Assembly: GCF_902170785.1 (NCBI RefSeq)
Contig: NZ_CABHYG010000004.1
Span: forward strand, 372,001-436,000
Direction of reading: 5' to 3'
From: Yersinia proxima
GTDB lineage: Bacteria > Pseudomonadota > Gammaproteobacteria > Enterobacterales > Enterobacteriaceae
DNA length: 64,000 nucleotides
This document shows, piece by piece, positions 19,130 through 28,598 of this stretch. The position numbers and the translations under genes are program-made. The notes under the pieces are model-generated. The model was not told the DNA's origin. It saw only the letters and a program-made list of their open reading frames with translations, and ran no database searches. Position 1 is the stretch's first letter; every line of letters begins with the position of its first letter.

Positions 19130-20547
19130 TGAAAAAATTGATCGGAACCAGCCTGTTTTCACTGTTTTTATTCGCCACTGGCGTGTGTGCATCAGAGCAT
19201 ACATCACTCAGCGAACAGCAGTGGATCGAAAAAGGCGAACAAGTGGCTATCGCCTCTGACTGCCAGGCCTGTCATACCAAACCTGAGGGCGGAAAACCTT
19301 TCGCCGGCGGTTATGGTATCAGCTCGCCGATGGGGATGATTTATTCCACCAATATCACCCCATCCACAGTTGACGGAATTGGCAAGTACAGTGAAGCAGA
19401 GTTTGCTCGCGCGGTTCGTGATGGCATTCGTGCTGATGGCAGCCACCTCTATCCGGCGATGCCTTATACCTCTTACACCAAGCTAAGTGATGAAGACATT
19501 CACGCGCTGTATGTTTACTTTATGCAGGCGGTGCCAGCAATTGATGAAGAGAATATTCCCACCGAACTTCCCTTCCCGTTCAATATGCGCTTTGCCATGC
19601 TGGGCTGGAACATGATGTTCCTGGATAAAGGCCGCTTCGAACCGGATAGTAGTAAGAGTGATCAATGGAATCGCGGTGCTTATCTGGTTAATGGGCCGGG
19701 TCACTGTGATACCTGCCATACACCACGTAACTTATTGATGGGTGAAGATACTGGCAAAGCCTTTGCCGGTGGTATGGTCGGGCCGTGGTATGCACCGAAT
19801 ATTACGTCAGATGCCATCAGTGGCATTGGTGGCTGGAGTAATGCTCAGCTGGTGGAATACCTGAAAACCGGGCGCGTTACCGGTAAAAATCAGGCGGCTG
19901 GCGGAATGGCAGAAGCGGTACAAAATAGCCTGCAATATCTGCCGGAAAGTGATTTACAGGCGATCGCCCTTTACCTAAAAAGCACCACACCGGTACGTGA
20001 TCCGCAAGATACTCAACCCGCCGACAGTTTTGGCAAGGCGTTGAATGTGGAGATCGGCCTACGCGGCAAGCACCCGTCTACGGCGAATAACACGCTAGAC
20101 AGCGGTGCGGCGTTGTTCAGTGGCAACTGCGCCAGTTGTCATCAGCCCGACGGTAGCGGCAGTAAAAATCAGGCTTATCCTTCCTTATTCAATAACACCG
20201 CCACCGGCTCTTCTAACCCGGCCAATCTGGTTTCCGCCATATTGTTTGGGGTGGATCGTAAAGTGGGTGATGAGCATATACTGATGCCACATTTTGGCCC
20301 GCAATCTTATGTTAATCCGTTGAATGATAAACAGATCGCTCTGATTGCCAATTATGTTCTGCACAGTTACGGCAACCCAGCGGTCACCGTCAGTGAAGCG
20401 GATGTAGCAGAACTGCGTGCTGGCGGGCCTGTGCCACTGCTGGCAAGGCTTCAGCCCTATATGGCTCCGGCGATGATTGCGGCGGTGATAGTGCTGTTAG
20501 CGTTGATATTTGTTATAGGCAAAAAGCGCCGTAAAACCAAGAAATAG
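19126..20547 (+). CDS. Triheme cytochrome c, gluconate 2-dehydrogenase cytochrome subunit
   Basis: A 473-residue periplasmic, membrane-anchored cytochrome c. It has a signal peptide (to about residue 22), three haem-binding motifs, CQACH (46-50), CDTCH (194-198) and CASCH (335-339), and a C-terminal membrane anchor YMAPAMIAAVIVLLALIFVIGKKRRK. Three haems and a tail anchor are the hallmark of the cytochrome subunit of membrane-bound gluconate, sorbitol and alcohol dehydrogenases, which deliver electrons to ubiquinone. The ATG at 19126 overlaps the flavoprotein stop by 4 bp; ATG 19129 is an equally good alternative. Confidence 0.92.
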   Translation: MMKKLIGTSLFSLFLFATGVCASEHTSLSEQQWIEKGEQVAIASDCQACHTKPEGGKPFAGGYGISSPMGMIYSTNITPSTVDGIGKYSEAEFARAVRDGIRADGSHLYPAMPYTSYTKLSDEDIHALYVYFMQAVPAIDEENIPTELPFPFNMRFAMLGWNMMFLDKGRFEPDSSKSDQWNRGAYLVNGPGHCDTCHTPRNLLMGEDTGKAFAGGMVGPWYAPNITSDAISGIGGWSNAQLVEYLKTGRVTGKNQAAGGMAEAVQNSLQYLPESDLQAIALYLKSTTPVRDPQDTQPADSFGKALNVEIGLRGKHPSTANNTLDSGAALFSGNCASCHQPDGSGSKNQAYPSLFNNTATGSSNPANLVSAILFGVDRKVGDEHILMPHFGPQSYVNPLNDKQIALIANYVLHSYGNPAVTVSEADVAELRAGGPVPLLARLQPYMAPAMIAAVIVLLALIFVIGKKRRKTKK

Positions 20548-20557
20548 CGGTGATAAA

Positions 20558-20590
20558 CAGCGGCAAAGGAGTGAGCGCCCTTTGCCGCTG
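20558..20590. terminator. Stem-loop between convergent cytochrome c and edd genes
   Basis: CAGCGGCAAAGG (20558-20569) and CCTTTGCCGCTG (20579-20590) form a perfect 12-bp stem with a 9-nt loop. It lies between two convergent stops. The flanking T-run is poor, so it is a likely bidirectional terminator or mRNA end rather than a strong intrinsic one. Confidence 0.7.
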
Positions 20591-20598
20591 AACTCTCA

Positions 20599-22410
20599 TT
20601 AAAACCTAATACAGCACGCCCCCTGCTCTGCGCCAGTCAATTGTTCGCGCAACGCGCCAAACAATTCACGACCACATCCCACATGGAAAGCCGAGATATC
20701 GGGTAATGCTGGGTGGCGAGTGGCCAGCTCGGCGTCATCCACCAGCAGCGAAAGTTCACCGCTGACGCCATCAACCCGCACCCGATCGCCATTGCGGATT
20801 TTTGCCAGCAACCCACCACAATAAGCCTCTGGTGTCACATGAATGGCCGATGGCACTTTACCGGATGCACCGGACAAACGGCCATCCGTGACTAACGCCA
20901 CCTTAAAACCGCGATCCAGTAATACCCCCAGTGGCGGCATCAATTTATGTAATTCCGGCATACCAATGGCACGCGGCCCCTGATAGCGCACCACCACCAC
21001 GCAATCTCTGTCCAGCGCACCGGATTCAAACGCTGGCCCGACATCATGCTGACTATCAAACACCACGGCTGGCCCTTCAATAATTTGATGATCATGCGGT
21101 ACGGCTGAGGTTTTCATCACCGCTCTGCCCAGATTGCCACTCAACACTTTAGTGCCGCCATGAGGTGAGAAAGGTTTGCTCAGACTGGCAATGACGCTGT
21201 CATCCAATGAACGCTCTGGCCCACTGCGCCACTGCAACTGACCCGCGTCCAGATAAGGCTCTTGCGTGTAACGTTGCAGGCCGAACCCGGCCACCGTATG
21301 AACATCCTCGTGCAACAAACCGCCTTGCAATAACTCTTGTATCAACAAAGCCACGCCGCCTGCGGCCTGAAAATAGTTAATATCCGCCGGGCCATTAGGG
21401 TAAATACGACACAACTGCGGAATCACTTCCGACAGCTCAGAAAAATCATCCCAATCAATGATTATGCCCGCCGAGCGCGCCATCGCCACTAAATGCATGG
21501 TGTGGTTGGTCGAACCTCCGGTGGCCAGAAGCGCCACAATGCCATTCACCACCACTTTTTCATCCACCAACTGGCCGACCGGCAAATAATTACCACTGGT
21601 TTGCGTCAAGCGCGTAACTTGCCGTGCCGCCGCGGCGGTCAGTGCATCGCGCAGTGGCGTATCGGGCTGGATAAAAGAGGAGCCGGGCAAATGCAGCCCC
21701 ATCACTTCCATGACCATCTGATTCGAGTTGGCGGTGCCATAAAATGTACAAGTACCGGCGCTGTGATAAGAGGCAGACTCGGCTTCCAATAGTGCATGTC
21801 GGTCAACTTTGCCCTCGGCATACAGTTGGCGCACTCGCACTTTTTCTTTATTGGACAGGCCGCTGGCCATTGGCCCTGCTGGTACAAAAACCGCCGGTAA
21901 GTGGCCAAATGACAACGCCGCCATCAGCAACCCCGGCACAATTTTGTCGCACACACCGAGATACAATGCGCCATCAAACATATTGTGCGATAAGCCGATA
22001 GCTGCCGACATAGCAATCACATCGCGACTCATCAGCGATAATTCCATGCCATCCTGCCCTTGCGTCACGCCATCACACATTGCAGGAACGCCCCCCGCCA
22101 CTTGCCCGACCGCCCCCACTTGATGCAGCGCATCTTTAAGTTGTTGCGGATAATGCTCGTAAGGCTGATGAGCTGACAGCATGTCATTGTAGGAGGTAAT
22201 AATGGCGATATCGCTACGCACCATATTCTTCAGAGAAACTTTATCCTCGGGCTGGCAAGCGGCAAAACCATGAGCCAGATTGCCGCAGGCCAATTGTGAA
22301 CGGTGAACGGTATTTTCTTTTGCCGCACTGATGCGTTGCAGATAGGCGGTACGGGTCGGCGCAGAACGCGCAATGATACGCTGCGTCACACGGGTAAGAG
22401 TGGGGTTCAT
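20599..22410 (-). CDS. edd: Phosphogluconate dehydratase Edd (Entner-Doudoroff)
   Basis: [4Fe-4S] dehydratase that turns 6-phosphogluconate into 2-keto-3-deoxy-6-phosphogluconate. With the ATG at 22410 ([13 protein letters not shown]) it is 603 residues, the Escherichia length; AAGGA stands six bases before it, while the ATG at 22416 is too close. Motifs include [51 protein letters not shown] and the cluster cysteines in these segments, and [23 protein letters not shown]. It is the last gene of a minus-strand operon. No eda aldolase is seen in this window, so the next step must be encoded elsewhere. Confidence 0.97.
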   Translation of the reverse strand: MNPTLTRVTQRIIARSAPTRTAYLQRISAAKENTVHRSQLACGNLAHGFAACQPEDKVSLKNMVRSDIAIITSYNDMLSAHQPYEHYPQQLKDALHQVGAVGQVAGGVPAMCDGVTQGQDGMELSLMSRDVIAMSAAIGLSHNMFDGALYLGVCDKIVPGLLMAALSFGHLPAVFVPAGPMASGLSNKEKVRVRQLYAEGKVDRHALLEAESASYHSAGTCTFYGTANSNQMVMEVMGLHLPGSSFIQPDTPLRDALTAAAARQVTRLTQTSGNYLPVGQLVDEKVVVNGIVALLATGGSTNHTMHLVAMARSAGIIIDWDDFSELSEVIPQLCRIYPNGPADINYFQAAGGVALLIQELLQGGLLHEDVHTVAGFGLQRYTQEPYLDAGQLQWRSGPERSLDDSVIASLSKPFSPHGGTKVLSGNLGRAVMKTSAVPHDHQIIEGPAVVFDSQHDVGPAFESGALDRDCVVVVRYQGPRAIGMPELHKLMPPLGVLLDRGFKVALVTDGRLSGASGKVPSAIHVTPEAYCGGLLAKIRNGDRVRVDGVSGELSLLVDDAELATRHPALPDISAFHVGCGRELFGALREQLTGAEQGACCIRF

Positions 22411-22419
22411 CGCCATTCC

Positions 22420-22926
22420 TTATTCAGTCAGCGGAGCCAAAAGTTCAATACTGCCCGCAGGAAGGCCAATGAAATCCGCCAGTACCTGCAACAGCAAATT
22501 GTGATCATCCAAATGTGGCGCGCCGGAGACATTTACGCTGCCAATAATACCTGCTTGCTTAACCTGTAACGGGAAACCGCCGCCTAACGCGGCATAGTCA
22601 CGCAAGCTGACACCATACCGCTCCTCAAGGGAGGTTTGGCGCTGCTGTAACATCAACCCTGCGGCATAGGAGCTGGTGCCCAGTAACTCCACCACATTAC
22701 GTTTGCGCCGCAGCCAGTCAGCGTTTTCTGCACTGGTGCCCGGCATGGCGTAACTCAATAAAGTCTGCCCATTGACCTGGATATTGATAGCCAGCGCCAC
22801 CCCTTGCCGCTCTGCCTGTTGCTTGATTTTTTCGCCCAACTGCCAGGCGATTTCATGATTGAAATGGGTCAATTGCAGTCGTTGCTGATGCTGCTGGCTG
22901 AGGGTAAGTTGCTGTTGTAAATTCAT
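22420..22926 (-). CDS. UPF0303 / DUF336 (HbpS-GlcG-like) family protein
   Basis: A 168-residue cytoplasmic protein of the UPF0303 branch of the DUF336 family. Visible features are [27 protein letters not shown], the [19 protein letters not shown] motif, and the glycine-rich [33 protein letters not shown]. The fold is shared with haem-binding HbpS and GlcG, and a redox or haem-sensing role has been suggested for relatives, but no function is certain. It lies 9 bp upstream of edd and downstream of the MFS gene, so it is co-transcribed with sugar-acid genes. Confidence 0.85.
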   Translation of the reverse strand: MNLQQQLTLSQQHQQRLQLTHFNHEIAWQLGEKIKQQAERQGVALAINIQVNGQTLLSYAMPGTSAENADWLRRKRNVVELLGTSSYAAGLMLQQRQTSLEERYGVSLRDYAALGGGFPLQVKQAGIIGSVNVSGAPHLDDHNLLLQVLADFIGLPAGSIELLAPLTE

Positions 22927-22987
22927 GAGATTCTCCGGTGATAAATGGCGGCGGTCATGCCTGTTGCAATAAAGACCGCCTGGCGGC

Positions 22988-24304
22988 TTAAGCGCGTTTT
23001 ACTTTGGCTAAGCCTTTGTCAGCAATACCCTTTCCCTTCGCTGCGACTTCAACATCACACTCTTTTGGCAAGGTTAAGGTAATCAGCCCGGCAATAATTA
23101 ATGAGCCAGCTAACATGCAAACTGCTGCACTTTGGCCGTAGAAGAAAATCATGACACCAACCAGATACGGGCCACAGAACCCGCCCAAATTACCTAACCC
23201 ATTAATCACACCGCGAGCGCCACCGGCCACTTCTGGCACAGCAATACGGCCTGGAATAGACCAGAATGGGCTGGTTGCAGCTTTGAGGAAGAATCCGCAC
23301 ACCACCAGAGCCAGATAAGAGACCAATACGTTGTGGCGGAAAATAACGGATGTCACCAGACCCGCGGCAAAGCAGAACAGAGAAATCATTATCAGCAAAC
23401 GACGTTTACCGGTTTTATCTGATAGCGAAGAAATGACATAAATACCGGCGGTGGTAGCAATAAACGGCAGAATAGCCAGAATACCAACCGAGGCCATATT
23501 ACCGCCGGTCAGATTTTTCAAAATAGTCGGCAACCACAAGGTGTAGCCATAATCCCCGGTCTGATAAAAGAAGTTCAGAGCAACCAGTTTCATCAAACCT
23601 TTATTCAGAAATACCGCTTTTAATGGCGCATTAGTGACTGGCGCATCCAGCATCCGCTCTGCCCGCTCACGTGCCAGCTCGGTGACCAGATAATCGCGTT
23701 CTTTTTTCGACAGCCATTTAGCTTCTTCAGGTCGGTCACTGATAACAAACCACCACATAATCAACACGACGGCTGACAGTGAACCTTCGAGGAAGAACAG
23801 CCAGCGCCAATCTAACGCATTGATAATGAAACCAGATAAAGGCGCAGTGAACATGCCACCGATAGGGGCAAACATCATCACGAAAGCATTGGCGCGGCCA
23901 ATTTCGCGTTCAGGGAACCAGTTGCTGACCATGGTCAACACTACAGGCAACATACCGCCTTCAGAAACACCCAGCACAAAGCGCAGGAATAACAACTGAT
24001 AATGGTTAGTCACAAAGCCCGTCAAAATGGAAACGACAGCCCAGACGGCGAGGGAATAAGCAATGAATTTTCTGCCGCTGCCATGAACAGCAATACGGCC
24101 ACCCGGTACTTGTAAAAATAAATAACCAATAAAGAAAATACCACCGGCTAAACCAGCCATTTGGCTGGTAATAGCCAGATCGCTTTCCATACCACCAGGT
24201 AGCGCAAAACTAATATTTACCCGGTCCATAAAAGAAATAATACAAGCAATCATTATTGGCACAATAACACGGAACCAACGGGCATTAGGGATCTTACTGT
24301 CCAT
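22988..24304 (-). CDS. MFS transporter, anion:cation symporter family (likely ketogluconate/sugar-acid uptake)
   Basis: A 438-residue inner-membrane transporter with about 12 membrane segments. The N-terminus [15 protein letters not shown] and the loop [21 protein letters not shown] are typical of the ACS family (hexuronate, galactonate, tartrate and 2-ketogluconate carriers). A large central cytoplasmic loop (about residues 185-225) separates the two halves. Position between a 2-ketoacid reductase and edd points to uptake of 2-ketogluconate or a related acid; the substrate itself is inference. The protein ends in a lysine-rich tail. Confidence 0.88.
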   Translation of the reverse strand: MDSKIPNARWFRVIVPIMIACIISFMDRVNISFALPGGMESDLAITSQMAGLAGGIFFIGYLFLQVPGGRIAVHGSGRKFIAYSLAVWAVVSILTGFVTNHYQLLFLRFVLGVSEGGMLPVVLTMVSNWFPEREIGRANAFVMMFAPIGGMFTAPLSGFIINALDWRWLFFLEGSLSAVVLIMWWFVISDRPEEAKWLSKKERDYLVTELARERAERMLDAPVTNAPLKAVFLNKGLMKLVALNFFYQTGDYGYTLWLPTILKNLTGGNMASVGILAILPFIATTAGIYVISSLSDKTGKRRLLIMISLFCFAAGLVTSVIFRHNVLVSYLALVVCGFFLKAATSPFWSIPGRIAVPEVAGGARGVINGLGNLGGFCGPYLVGVMIFFYGQSAAVCMLAGSLIIAGLITLTLPKECDVEVAAKGKGIADKGLAKVKRA

Positions 24305-24478
24305 ATAAACACGCCTCTTTCTCTAGCTGAATAATTCCCACACCATTCAGAAAATAGCGTAGAGAATGCCGCCAACAAATTAGGGTAATTTGCCAGTTAT
24401 TTAGAATGCACGATGTGGTCTTTTATTTTTATTATAATAATTTGAGGATCAATTTAATTAACCCTCATTTTTTCTTAA

Positions 24479-25444
24479 TTAGTAAGTAATAGCAGTGGGT
24501 GCTTTTTCACCCGCAAAGTGAGCTTGAATATTTGCAAATACAATATCACTCATTTGAATTCGGGTTTCGATGGTGGCGCTGGCGATATGGGGTAGTAATA
24601 CCACATTATCCATTTCGATTAATGCCTGCGGCACATTAGGCTCATCTGCAAATACATCCAAACCTGCTCCACCTATTTCTTTCTGTTGCAATGCACGGAT
24701 TAAATCATCCTGATTGACCATACTGCCACGAGCAATATTAATCAGCAGAGCATGATTTGGCATCGCAGCAAAAATGGTTTTATCAACCAGACCAACGCTG
24801 TCTTTGCCACCCGATATGGCTATAACCAGAATATCGCTTTGTCTGGCAAGGCTGATTAAGTCCGGAACATGCTGATATGGCAGGCTTTCAATTTTAGCTG
24901 TGTCGGTATAAGCAATTTGCATATCAAAACCAGCTGCGCGGCGGGCAATAGCCTGACCAATGCGGCCCATACCAAAAACACCCAGACGTTTGCCGGTGAC
25001 TTTAGAGGCCAATGGTAAGCTGCTGTGTGGCCACTGACCTGCACGCAGGAATTTATCCGCCTGACAGAGACGCCGTGAAGTGGCGATAATCAGCCCCAGA
25101 GCGGTATCGGCTACATCATCAGTCAATACGCCAGGGGTGGTGGTGACGATGATATTGCGCTCACGGGTATAGTCCAAATCGACCGCATCAGTCCCTACAC
25201 CAAATATTGAGATAATCTGTACTTCAGGTAATGAAGCCAGTACTTCGTTGGTCACACCAATATCACCACGGGTCACAATACCCTTAATATTCTCGCCTTG
25301 TTGTGCAAAAAATTCAGCAGTATCCGTAACGTCGAAGAGCTTATGAACAGTAAAATTCTGTTCCAGTTTCTCGGTCAAATAGTCCATTACCGGGGCAATA
25401 ATTAATACGGCCTGTTTGAAAGAAGATGGTTTGCTGTTTTTCAT
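24479..25444 (-). CDS. D-isomer-specific 2-hydroxyacid dehydrogenase (likely 2-ketogluconate reductase)
   Basis: A 321-residue NAD(P)-dependent dehydrogenase. The Rossmann motif is GVFGMGRIGQAIARR (about residue 152-166); the catalytic triad is Arg in LLINIARGSMV, Glu in LDVFADEPNVP and His in VLLPHIASAT. Relatives reduce glyoxylate, hydroxypyruvate or 2-ketogluconate. Genomic setting (gluconate dehydrogenase, ketogluconate-type transporter, gluconokinase, edd) favours reduction of 2-ketogluconate to gluconate. It is the first gene of the minus-strand operon and has an operator and CRP site upstream. The Gly/Phe-rich VGTDAVDLDYTRER loop is family-typical. Confidence 0.88.
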   Translation of the reverse strand: MKNSKPSSFKQAVLIIAPVMDYLTEKLEQNFTVHKLFDVTDTAEFFAQQGENIKGIVTRGDIGVTNEVLASLPEVQIISIFGVGTDAVDLDYTRERNIIVTTTPGVLTDDVADTALGLIIATSRRLCQADKFLRAGQWPHSSLPLASKVTGKRLGVFGMGRIGQAIARRAAGFDMQIAYTDTAKIESLPYQHVPDLISLARQSDILVIAISGGKDSVGLVDKTIFAAMPNHALLINIARGSMVNQDDLIRALQQKEIGGAGLDVFADEPNVPQALIEMDNVVLLPHIASATIETRIQMSDIVFANIQAHFAGEKAPTAITY

Positions 25445-25559
25445 AACGAGTACCTGATCATGTCAATAAATCAAAAACCAAAAATGGCAGTGGATAGTCA
25501 TCAGATGATTAAGCCATTTAGCGAATGTCATTATGAGACCTGTTTTCAATGTTTTATTT

Positions 25560-25575
25560 TGTGATGCAGGTCACT
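25560..25575. promoter_or_regulatory. Candidate CRP site upstream of the 2-ketoacid reductase operon
   Basis: TGTGATGCAGGTCACT fits TGTGA-N6-TCACA with one mismatch. It lies 116 bp upstream of the reductase start, between it and the GTTACCGGTAAC operator, as expected for a catabolite-controlled sugar-acid operon. Confidence 0.6.
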
Positions 25576-25597
25576 GTAAATCATGTTAAGAAAACGT

Positions 25598-25609
25598 GTT
25601 ACCGGTAAC
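25598..25609. promoter_or_regulatory. GntR/LacI-type operator
   Basis: GTTACCGGTAAC is a perfect 12-bp palindrome inside TGTTACCGGTAACG, nearly the Escherichia GntR/IdnR operator ATGTTACCGGTAACAT. It is the probable target of the LacI-type regulator encoded at 25827-26819. Confidence 0.75.
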
Positions 25610-25759
25610 GTGATCAACCTATCATTGCAGGTGCTGAATTGTTTCAGCTAAGCCAGCCAGCGTTAATGACTTATGTAATGCCTTAATCAAAATGTTATGG
25701 ATTGGCACAATTTGTTACGCCAGGGATATTATTATGGTGGGCTATCACAGAGGAGCATT

Positions 25760-25788
25760 CACTGCCATTCAATAACACAATGGCAGTT
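25760..25788 (-). terminator. Stem-loop after the LacI-type regulator gene
   Basis: ACTGCCATT (25761-25769) and AATGGCAGT (25779-25787) make a 9-bp perfect stem with a CAATAACAC loop, about 40 bp after the regulator stop. No T-run follows, so confidence is moderate. Confidence 0.4.
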
Positions 25789-25826
25789 ATGGATAATCTA
25801 AATGTATTTCAACAACCGCAGAAAAC

Positions 25827-26819
25827 TTAGATAGTTCCACCGAGTGAAATACGATAATGCAGGTCAACCTGTTCAATTGTCGGGATTTTTTTGATTTTCT
25901 TAATCAAAATTTCAGCAGCCACTTTGCCCATTTCAAAACGCGGAGTGGTGACACTGGCCAGTACAGGGGTAGTCGCCTGACCGATATCCAACCCATGAAA
26001 ACCGGAAATTGCTATTTCTGCTGGCACCACCATGCCCAATTTCAAGCATTCTTGTAACACGCCTACCGCCATATCATCATTGGTACAGAAAATAGCATCG
26101 ACTTGCGGATACATTTGTCGTGCCAATGCCAACATCCCGGCCCCAATAGAGACGGATGAAACTTTATTAGGTGTAATATGTAGTGGTGCAAACCCCGCGT
26201 CCGTCATTGCCTGGCTATAGCCTTGATAACGTTTACGATCTCGCACATCAGACATGGAACCGAAATAGACAACATTTTGCTTCCCGCTTGCCAGCAACGT
26301 GGCCGTCATATCATAAGCGGCCTGATAATTATTAAAACCGACCGTAATACGGTTGAACTGGGGCTCTAAGTCCATCACTTGCGCAACCGGAAGCTCTGAA
26401 GCATTCAGATATTTATCCGCACGTAAGGTATGTTCAGAATCAGTGAGTATCAGTCCGGAAATCTGGCAAGAAAGTAGATTAACTATTTGTTCTTCTTCGC
26501 GTTCTTTATTGTAGTTATAGTTAACAACCAGCGTTTGATAGCCACTGGCGGCAGTGACCGACTCAATGCCGGCCAGTAAATCAGAGAAAATTTGGTTATT
26601 AAAGGAGGGAACCAAGATACCGATTCTCGGGCTTTTTTGGTTGAGGCTAGTTTCTCCTTCGGAATCAGTACTGTAATTGACTTCAGCCATCACTTGAGCA
26701 ATACGTTCACCGGTTTCTGGAGCCACTTTTTCCGGCGTGCGTAAGTAGCGGCTGACAGTCATTTTAGTCACGCCTGCTAGTAACGCGATATCCTGTAACG
26801 TAACACGCTGGTTTTTCAT
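25827..26819 (-). CDS. LacI family transcriptional regulator, GntR/IdnR-like (gluconate utilisation)
   Basis: A 330-residue LacI-family repressor. The N-terminal helix-turn-helix is VTLQDIALLAGVTKMTVSRYLRTPEKV, close to Escherichia GntR; the effector domain begins at PRIGILVPSFNNQIFSDLLAGIE. ATG 26819 (MKNQRVTL) was chosen over an upstream start because it matches the family. Palindromes matching the GntR operator lie on both sides of the gene, upstream of the reductase operon and of idnO, so it probably controls both and itself. The effector is likely a gluconate or ketogluconate (inference). Confidence 0.9.
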   Translation of the reverse strand: MKNQRVTLQDIALLAGVTKMTVSRYLRTPEKVAPETGERIAQVMAEVNYSTDSEGETSLNQKSPRIGILVPSFNNQIFSDLLAGIESVTAASGYQTLVVNYNYNKEREEEQIVNLLSCQISGLILTDSEHTLRADKYLNASELPVAQVMDLEPQFNRITVGFNNYQAAYDMTATLLASGKQNVVYFGSMSDVRDRKRYQGYSQAMTDAGFAPLHITPNKVSSVSIGAGMLALARQMYPQVDAIFCTNDDMAVGVLQECLKLGMVVPAEIAISGFHGLDIGQATTPVLASVTTPRFEMGKVAAEILIKKIKKIPTIEQVDLHYRISLGGTI

Positions 26820-26893
26820 GGCATATACCTGGAACAAGAGTGTGGGATGGGATGAAGTGATTATGCACTGTTAGCGAAGATAATGAAAAGCAT

Positions 26894-26905
26894 GTTACTG
26901 GTTTA
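26894..26905. promoter_or_regulatory. Half-matching LacI-type operator upstream of the regulator gene
   Basis: GTTACTGGTTTA matches the left half of GTTACCGGTAAC and part of the right. It is 75 bp upstream of the regulator ATG, so autoregulation is plausible. Confidence 0.4.
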
Positions 26906-27039
26906 AAATGCAATAACAATCGTGATTCATATTATTGAGTTGTTTTATTATCAATAAGTTAAGTCACTACGCCCCCCATTGATGACCAAAGCCCACACAA
27001 ATATTCCTATTTTCTCGTCATCAAGGCGATGTCGCTCAC

Positions 27040-27064
27040 GTTAGCGGTAACAGTTTCCCGTAAC
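27040..27064. promoter_or_regulatory. Tandem LacI-type operators upstream of idnO
   Basis: GTTAGCGGTAAC (27040-27051) and GTTTCCCGTAAC (27053-27064) are two adjacent near-matches (11 and 10 of 12) to GTTACCGGTAAC, one base apart. They lie about 190 bp upstream of the idnO ATG. Confidence 0.6.
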
Positions 27065-27073
27065 ATGATTTAA

Positions 27074-27089
27074 AGTGATCTTCATCACA
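27074..27089. promoter_or_regulatory. Candidate CRP site upstream of idnO
   Basis: AGTGATCTTCATCACA fits TGTGA-N6-TCACA with one mismatch. It stands 9 bp downstream of the tandem operators and about 155 bp before the idnO start. Confidence 0.65.
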
Positions 27090-27243
27090 GTTTGATAAGA
27101 CGGAAAACGGTCTGATAAGCACATGTTTTCAAGCGGTGATGTTTGTTGGTAGTGCGCTATTTACTGACTAATTTAATTAAACAGTCATTAGTCAATTATA
27201 TTTATTTTATATGTCGCTTAATTCGCGTCATCAGGAATTAATT

Positions 27244-28008
27244 ATGAAAAATTTATTTTCGTTAGAAAACCGCAAAGTATTAATTACCGGTTCAGCTCAA
27301 GGTATCGGTTTTTTATTAGCAAAAGGTCTTGCTGAATTTGGTGCAGAAATAATAATTAATGATATAACTGCGGAACGAGCAGAGAAAGCGGTTGTTGAAT
27401 TACGTGCCAGTGGTTTTATTGCTCATGCAGCCGCTTTTAATGTGACTGACCATGATGCTGTGAATGATGCAATTGCACAAATTGAAAGTAGCATTGGTGC
27501 TATTGATATTTTAATTAATAATGCTGGCATTCAACGCCGCCATGCTTTTACCGAATTCCCAGAAAAAGATTGGGACGATGTCATTGCGGTAAACCAGAAA
27601 TCTGTATTCTTGGTTTCACAAGCAGTTTCCCGTTATATGGTTAAACGCCAACGCGGAAAGATTATTAATATTTGTTCAATGCAAAGCGAATTAGGTCGCG
27701 ACACTATCACGCCATATGCTGCCTCTAAAGGTGCAGTAAAAATGTTGACGCGTGGGATGTGTGTTGAACTGGCCCGTTACAATATTCAGGTCAATGGTAT
27801 TGCCCCAGGTTATTTCAAAACCGATATGACAAAAGCGCTGGTGGACGATAAGGCCTTCACCGATTGGTTGTGTAAACGTACGCCAGCTGCCCGTTGGGGA
27901 GATCCGGAAGAGTTGATTGGTGCAGCAGTGTATCTCTCCTCCAAAGCATCAGACTTTGTTAATGGTCATCTGCTGTTTGTTGATGGCGGGATGTTAGTTG
28001 CAGTCTGA
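27244..28008 (+). CDS. idnO: Gluconate 5-dehydrogenase IdnO (SDR family)
   Basis: Short-chain dehydrogenase that interconverts 5-ketogluconate and gluconate with NAD(P)H. 254 residues from the ATG at 27244, which has AGGAA seven bases before it and fits the family start. The cofactor motif is TGSAQGIGF, with NNAG, and catalytic Ser-Tyr-Lys appear in NICSMQSELG and PYAASKGAVK. Segments such as QVNGIAPGYFKTDMTKALV and ASDFVNGHLLFVDGGMLVAV are nearly identical to Escherichia IdnO. The first 11 codons of the longer reading (from 27211) are not supported. Gluconokinase follows after 19 bp. Confidence 0.95.
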   Translation: MKNLFSLENRKVLITGSAQGIGFLLAKGLAEFGAEIIINDITAERAEKAVVELRASGFIAHAAAFNVTDHDAVNDAIAQIESSIGAIDILINNAGIQRRHAFTEFPEKDWDDVIAVNQKSVFLVSQAVSRYMVKRQRGKIINICSMQSELGRDTITPYAASKGAVKMLTRGMCVELARYNIQVNGIAPGYFKTDMTKALVDDKAFTDWLCKRTPAARWGDPEELIGAAVYLSSKASDFVNGHLLFVDGGMLVAV

Positions 28009-28027
28009 TAAGCATCAGGGGAAAGTT

Positions 28028-28558
28028 ATGTCTGGGAAATGCATTATTGTGATGGGCGTATCCGGCACCGGTAAATCCTGTGTGGGGCAAGCGCTGGCAC
28101 AGGCACTTAACGCCAAATTTATTGATGGCGATGATCTGCACCCACGCGCCAACATCCAAAAGATGGCATCAGGTCAGCCGCTTAATGATAGTGACCGCGC
28201 TCCGTGGCTTGAACGTTTAAGTGACGTGGCATATAGCCTGCAACAAAAAAATGAAGTCGGTTTTTTAGTCTGTTCGGCGCTGAAAAAACAGTATCGCGAC
28301 CGTCTGCGCGAGGGCAATCAGGGTGTTCGCTTTTTGTGGCTAACCGGCGATTACGATTTGGTATTACACAGAATGCAGCAACGGGCGGGGCATTTTATGC
28401 CGGAAAGTCTGTTAAAGAGCCAGTTCGCGACACTGGAAGCACCCGATGCCCGTGAACCGGACATCATTCCAATCGATATATCGCCTGACATCGCCGGTGT
28501 TGTTAAACACTGTATTGCCGCGCTGGAGCAGGAAAATAACGTCAGTCACTGTGCTTAA
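28028..28558 (+). CDS. idnK: Gluconokinase (GntK/IdnK type)
   Basis: Phosphorylates gluconate to 6-phosphogluconate in the cytoplasm. 176 residues with the P-loop IVMGVSGTGKSCVG at the N-terminus, the substrate motif FIDGDDLHPRANIQKMASGQPLNDSDRAPWL, and CSALKKQYRDRLR, all diagnostic of gluconate kinases. ATG 28028 has GGGGAAAG before it. It is translated just after idnO. The choice of symbol between gntK and idnK rests on position next to idnO rather than sequence. Confidence 0.93.
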   Translation: MSGKCIIVMGVSGTGKSCVGQALAQALNAKFIDGDDLHPRANIQKMASGQPLNDSDRAPWLERLSDVAYSLQQKNEVGFLVCSALKKQYRDRLREGNQGVRFLWLTGDYDLVLHRMQQRAGHFMPESLLKSQFATLEAPDAREPDIIPIDISPDIAGVVKHCIAALEQENNVSHCA

Positions 28559-28598
28559 ATCCTCGGCATGATGCATACGCAGAAATATAGGAATAGTT

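Larger units (their letters stand above)
25445..25826. other. Intergenic control region upstream of the ketogluconate operon
   Basis: 382 bp between the reductase gene start and the regulator gene stop. It holds a LacI-type operator (25598-25609), a CRP-like site (25560-25575) and a stem-loop next to the regulator gene end (25761-25787). No gene is seen. Confidence 0.65.
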
